Assembly (NCBI GenBank): GCA_942159475.1
Contig: OW804094.1
Location: forward strand, 17,481,708-17,545,707
Length of the DNA stretch: 64,000 bases
Direction: 5' to 3'
Source: Sthenelais limicola
Taxonomy: Eukaryota > Annelida > Polychaeta > Phyllodocida > Sigalionidae
Both the position numbers and the translations under genes were made by a program. Positions within the stretch are counted from its first letter, which is position 1; each line of letters opens with the position of its first letter. The notes beneath the pieces are model-generated. The model saw nothing but the letters and a program-made list of their open reading frames with translations. It did not search any database and was not told where the DNA came from. Of this stretch, positions 62,467 to 64,000 are shown one piece after another.

Positions 62467-62903
62467 ATTGATTTTTTTTTTAAATTTTTCTTTTTTAACT
62501 TTTTTAATTTTGTTTTAAAGTTTATTTTCACATGTCTTCAAGTACACTACTTGTATACATACATGTATACATGTATACGCATACATACGTATGCATCCTT
62601 CAGTGCTCCCTGCCACCTAGTCCACCTCCGCAGACAGCTGAGTGGGCTGAAACCCCCATTATCGCCCACTCAGCTGGGCCAACGAAAACATCTTTAAAAG
62701 TTATTTAATGAATTATTTAAAGTAACTAAAGAGATAGGAAGCTTAATATGACTCTTATTAAAGATCCCAAATGAACGATTCTGTTTATAAATGAACATTT
62801 CTGTGAATTTGGATAAGTTTACTTTCACTAGACTGATCGGTAAAGAGTGTGCTGTGTGTGTACGTGCACACTGCACTAGGTTTGTGTAGGCAATTTTCAA
62901 CTA

Positions 62904-62990
62904 AGACGGACGGCCGAGCGGGTAAAGGCGTTGGTAAGATTGAAGGGTAGACTGAAGGGTCCCGGGTTCAAACCGCGGTAGAGGACGGGA
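62904..62990 (+). repeat. tRNA-derived SINE head (Leu/Ser-like)
   Basis: A box GGCCGAGCGGGTAAAGG and B box GGTTCAAACC are excellent and correctly ordered, with a pairing GCC/GGC D-stem. The acceptor ends do not pair and no clean anticodon arm forms, so this looks like a SINE or tRNA relic rather than a working tRNA gene. Confidence 0.6.
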
Positions 62991-63014
62991 GGGATTTCTT
63001 TAGGCAAACATCAT

Positions 63015-63094
63015 AACATGAGAGAGAGAGAGAGGACGAGCGCAGTAGGGGTCCTATCATTGGGAGCGGGGAGAGAGAGAGGGAGAGAGGGAGA

Positions 63095-63133
<39 letters not shown>

Positions 63134-63137
63134 CGGG
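63015..63137. repeat. (GA)n-rich tract
   Basis: Purine repeat split by GGACGAGCGCAGTAGGGGTC. The phrase CGCAGTAGGGGTC recurs at 63213 and, as GAAGTAGGGGTCC, at 63389, so the SINE body may be tandemly rearranged. Confidence 0.8.
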
Positions 63138-63539
63138 AAAAATATTTAGTTTCCAGGGCTGAGAAACCATTTAAAAAAAAAAAAAATCCAAGGCAATTTG
63201 CCCATAGGAACGCAGTAGGGGTCCAATCACGCAATTACGCAAAGAGGAGCAAGAGATAGAGAGAGAGGAGGAGGAGAGAGGAGGACACCACTTGTCAACC
63301 CCTAGACCTTTTAGTACATAGTCTATAGAAGGACTATAGAAGGCCTATAGAAGGATTATAGGAGGAGGAGAAAGAGAGTGTTTGACGACGAAGTAGGGGT
63401 CCTATCACGCAATCGTACGCAAAAATACCAATTCAGCTGCAAAACGCAGCACCAAACCCTACCTATGCCTACCGAATCCAGAACTAAGCCTACGATAAGC
63501 TTACATAGGGATCTACATAGGGATCTCACATGGGGGATC

Positions 63540-64000
63540 TGTGAGTAGTATATGTCATTTTAGGATTGCAGCGTAAAGTGACGGCTCCCGGCGGACCTGT
63601 ATATTGACTCGTCCCGTCAGCCGCAATTGCGCAGCAATCGGATTTCCCCTCAGATCTAAAGGCAACGCTGACCAGAGTGCACGGTCACTGAAACGGTCAC
63701 GGGCGAACCCATTCCCTTAAACGCAGGTGCGAACCTGCGTTTAAAAAAGGCCCTTTCGTGCTTTAAAAGTCGATCATTTTCATGTCTGTGCCCTTAATAG
63801 ATCTTAATATATAAGCTTCATTTTTGACTCTATCGGGCATTAGAGACCGCCAACATTTTAATCTGGTCGGCCCTTCCTACGAGATGTTCGGCAGAATTTA
63901 TACACAGAACCCCTTCTAAAAAATTCCCATACCTCGAAATGGCCTTTTTCTTATACTACTTCTGACACGACAGGGATATAATCTTTTAATTCATTATTTT
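63540..64000. other. Unassigned, GC-richer end of window
   Basis: No gene recognised. A perfect 12-bp-arm palindrome (TTAAACGCAGGT / ACCTGCGTTTAA) lies at 63717-63744. Text changes from AT-rich to balanced composition near 63560. Confidence 0.4.

Noticed and set aside
61737..62531. Repetitive frames reading KYPPST or [12 protein letters not shown]
   Set aside because: Tandem arrays whose unit length and composition avoid stops. No gene structure around them.
62904..62990. Functional tRNA-Leu or tRNA-Ser gene
   Set aside because: A and B boxes are good, but acceptor strands do not pair and no anticodon arm is convincing.
63560..63960. Possible snRNA or histone gene 3' hairpin
   Set aside because: I compared the motifs with U1, U2, U5, U6 and histone stem-loop patterns and none matched well enough.
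1..64000. Undescribed multigene system or gene cluster
   Set aside because: Both genes belong to known, functionally separate families. No third gene with conserved features was found on either strand.

Overview
The window is animal nuclear DNA: AT-rich, with long repeat-filled introns, GT-AG splice junctions and no operon-like gene packing. Two protein-coding genes can be rebuilt exon by exon. Both are on the minus strand, and both belong to conserved animal families. The intron density, many miniature inverted-repeat elements, a jockey/CR1-like LINE fragment and poly-dG tracts suggest a marine invertebrate (an invertebrate deuterostome or a lophotrochozoan). The sequence alone does not settle which.

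Gene 1 is a prominin (CD133-family) gene. It runs from the signal-peptide exon at 49.93 kb down to the acidic cytoplasmic tail exon at 10.80 kb, and probably on through two microexons at 8.5 and 7.8 kb to a stop near 7.1 kb. I derived 23 exons in which every acceptor and donor keeps the reading frame (833 codons). A 24th exon encodes a Glu/Lys/Ala-rich tail. The product has a signal peptide, five membrane segments, a cysteine-rich first cytoplasmic loop and two large glycosylated extracellular loops. Intron 1 is about 11 kb.

Gene 2 is TOE1, the Cajal-body 3'-5' exonuclease that trims small nuclear RNAs. It lies at 61.02-55.75 kb in six exons and encodes 486 residues. The four DEDD catalytic acids, a C-x8-C-x5-C-x3-H zinc finger and a basic nuclear-targeting stretch are all visible. 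The two genes point the same way, about 5.8 kb apart. Nothing suggests they work together.

Region by region: 0-1.7 kb holds nested MITEs. From 1.8 to 7.1 kb there is mostly single-copy DNA, possibly a long prominin 3' UTR. From 7.1 to 50 kb is the prominin gene, whose introns hold at least eight families of inverted-repeat elements, several minisatellites and a truncated LINE. From 50 to 55.3 kb is intergenic DNA with one copy each of two MITE families and retroposon tails. From 55.3 to 61.1 kb is TOE1, with a GC-rich foldback in its first intron. From 61.1 to 64 kb are the TOE1 upstream region, short tandem arrays, a tRNA-derived SINE head and GA-rich repeats.

I found no unknown multigene system. 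The most interesting signals are: a tandem array that multiplies a 3' splice site next to prominin's tail exon; MITEs lying within 10-40 bp of splice sites; two TIR elements inserted cleanly into minisatellites with visible target-site duplications; four hammerhead-like CTGATGA...GAAA motifs in Penelope-like sequence; and paired CTCF-like motifs at both ends of the locus.
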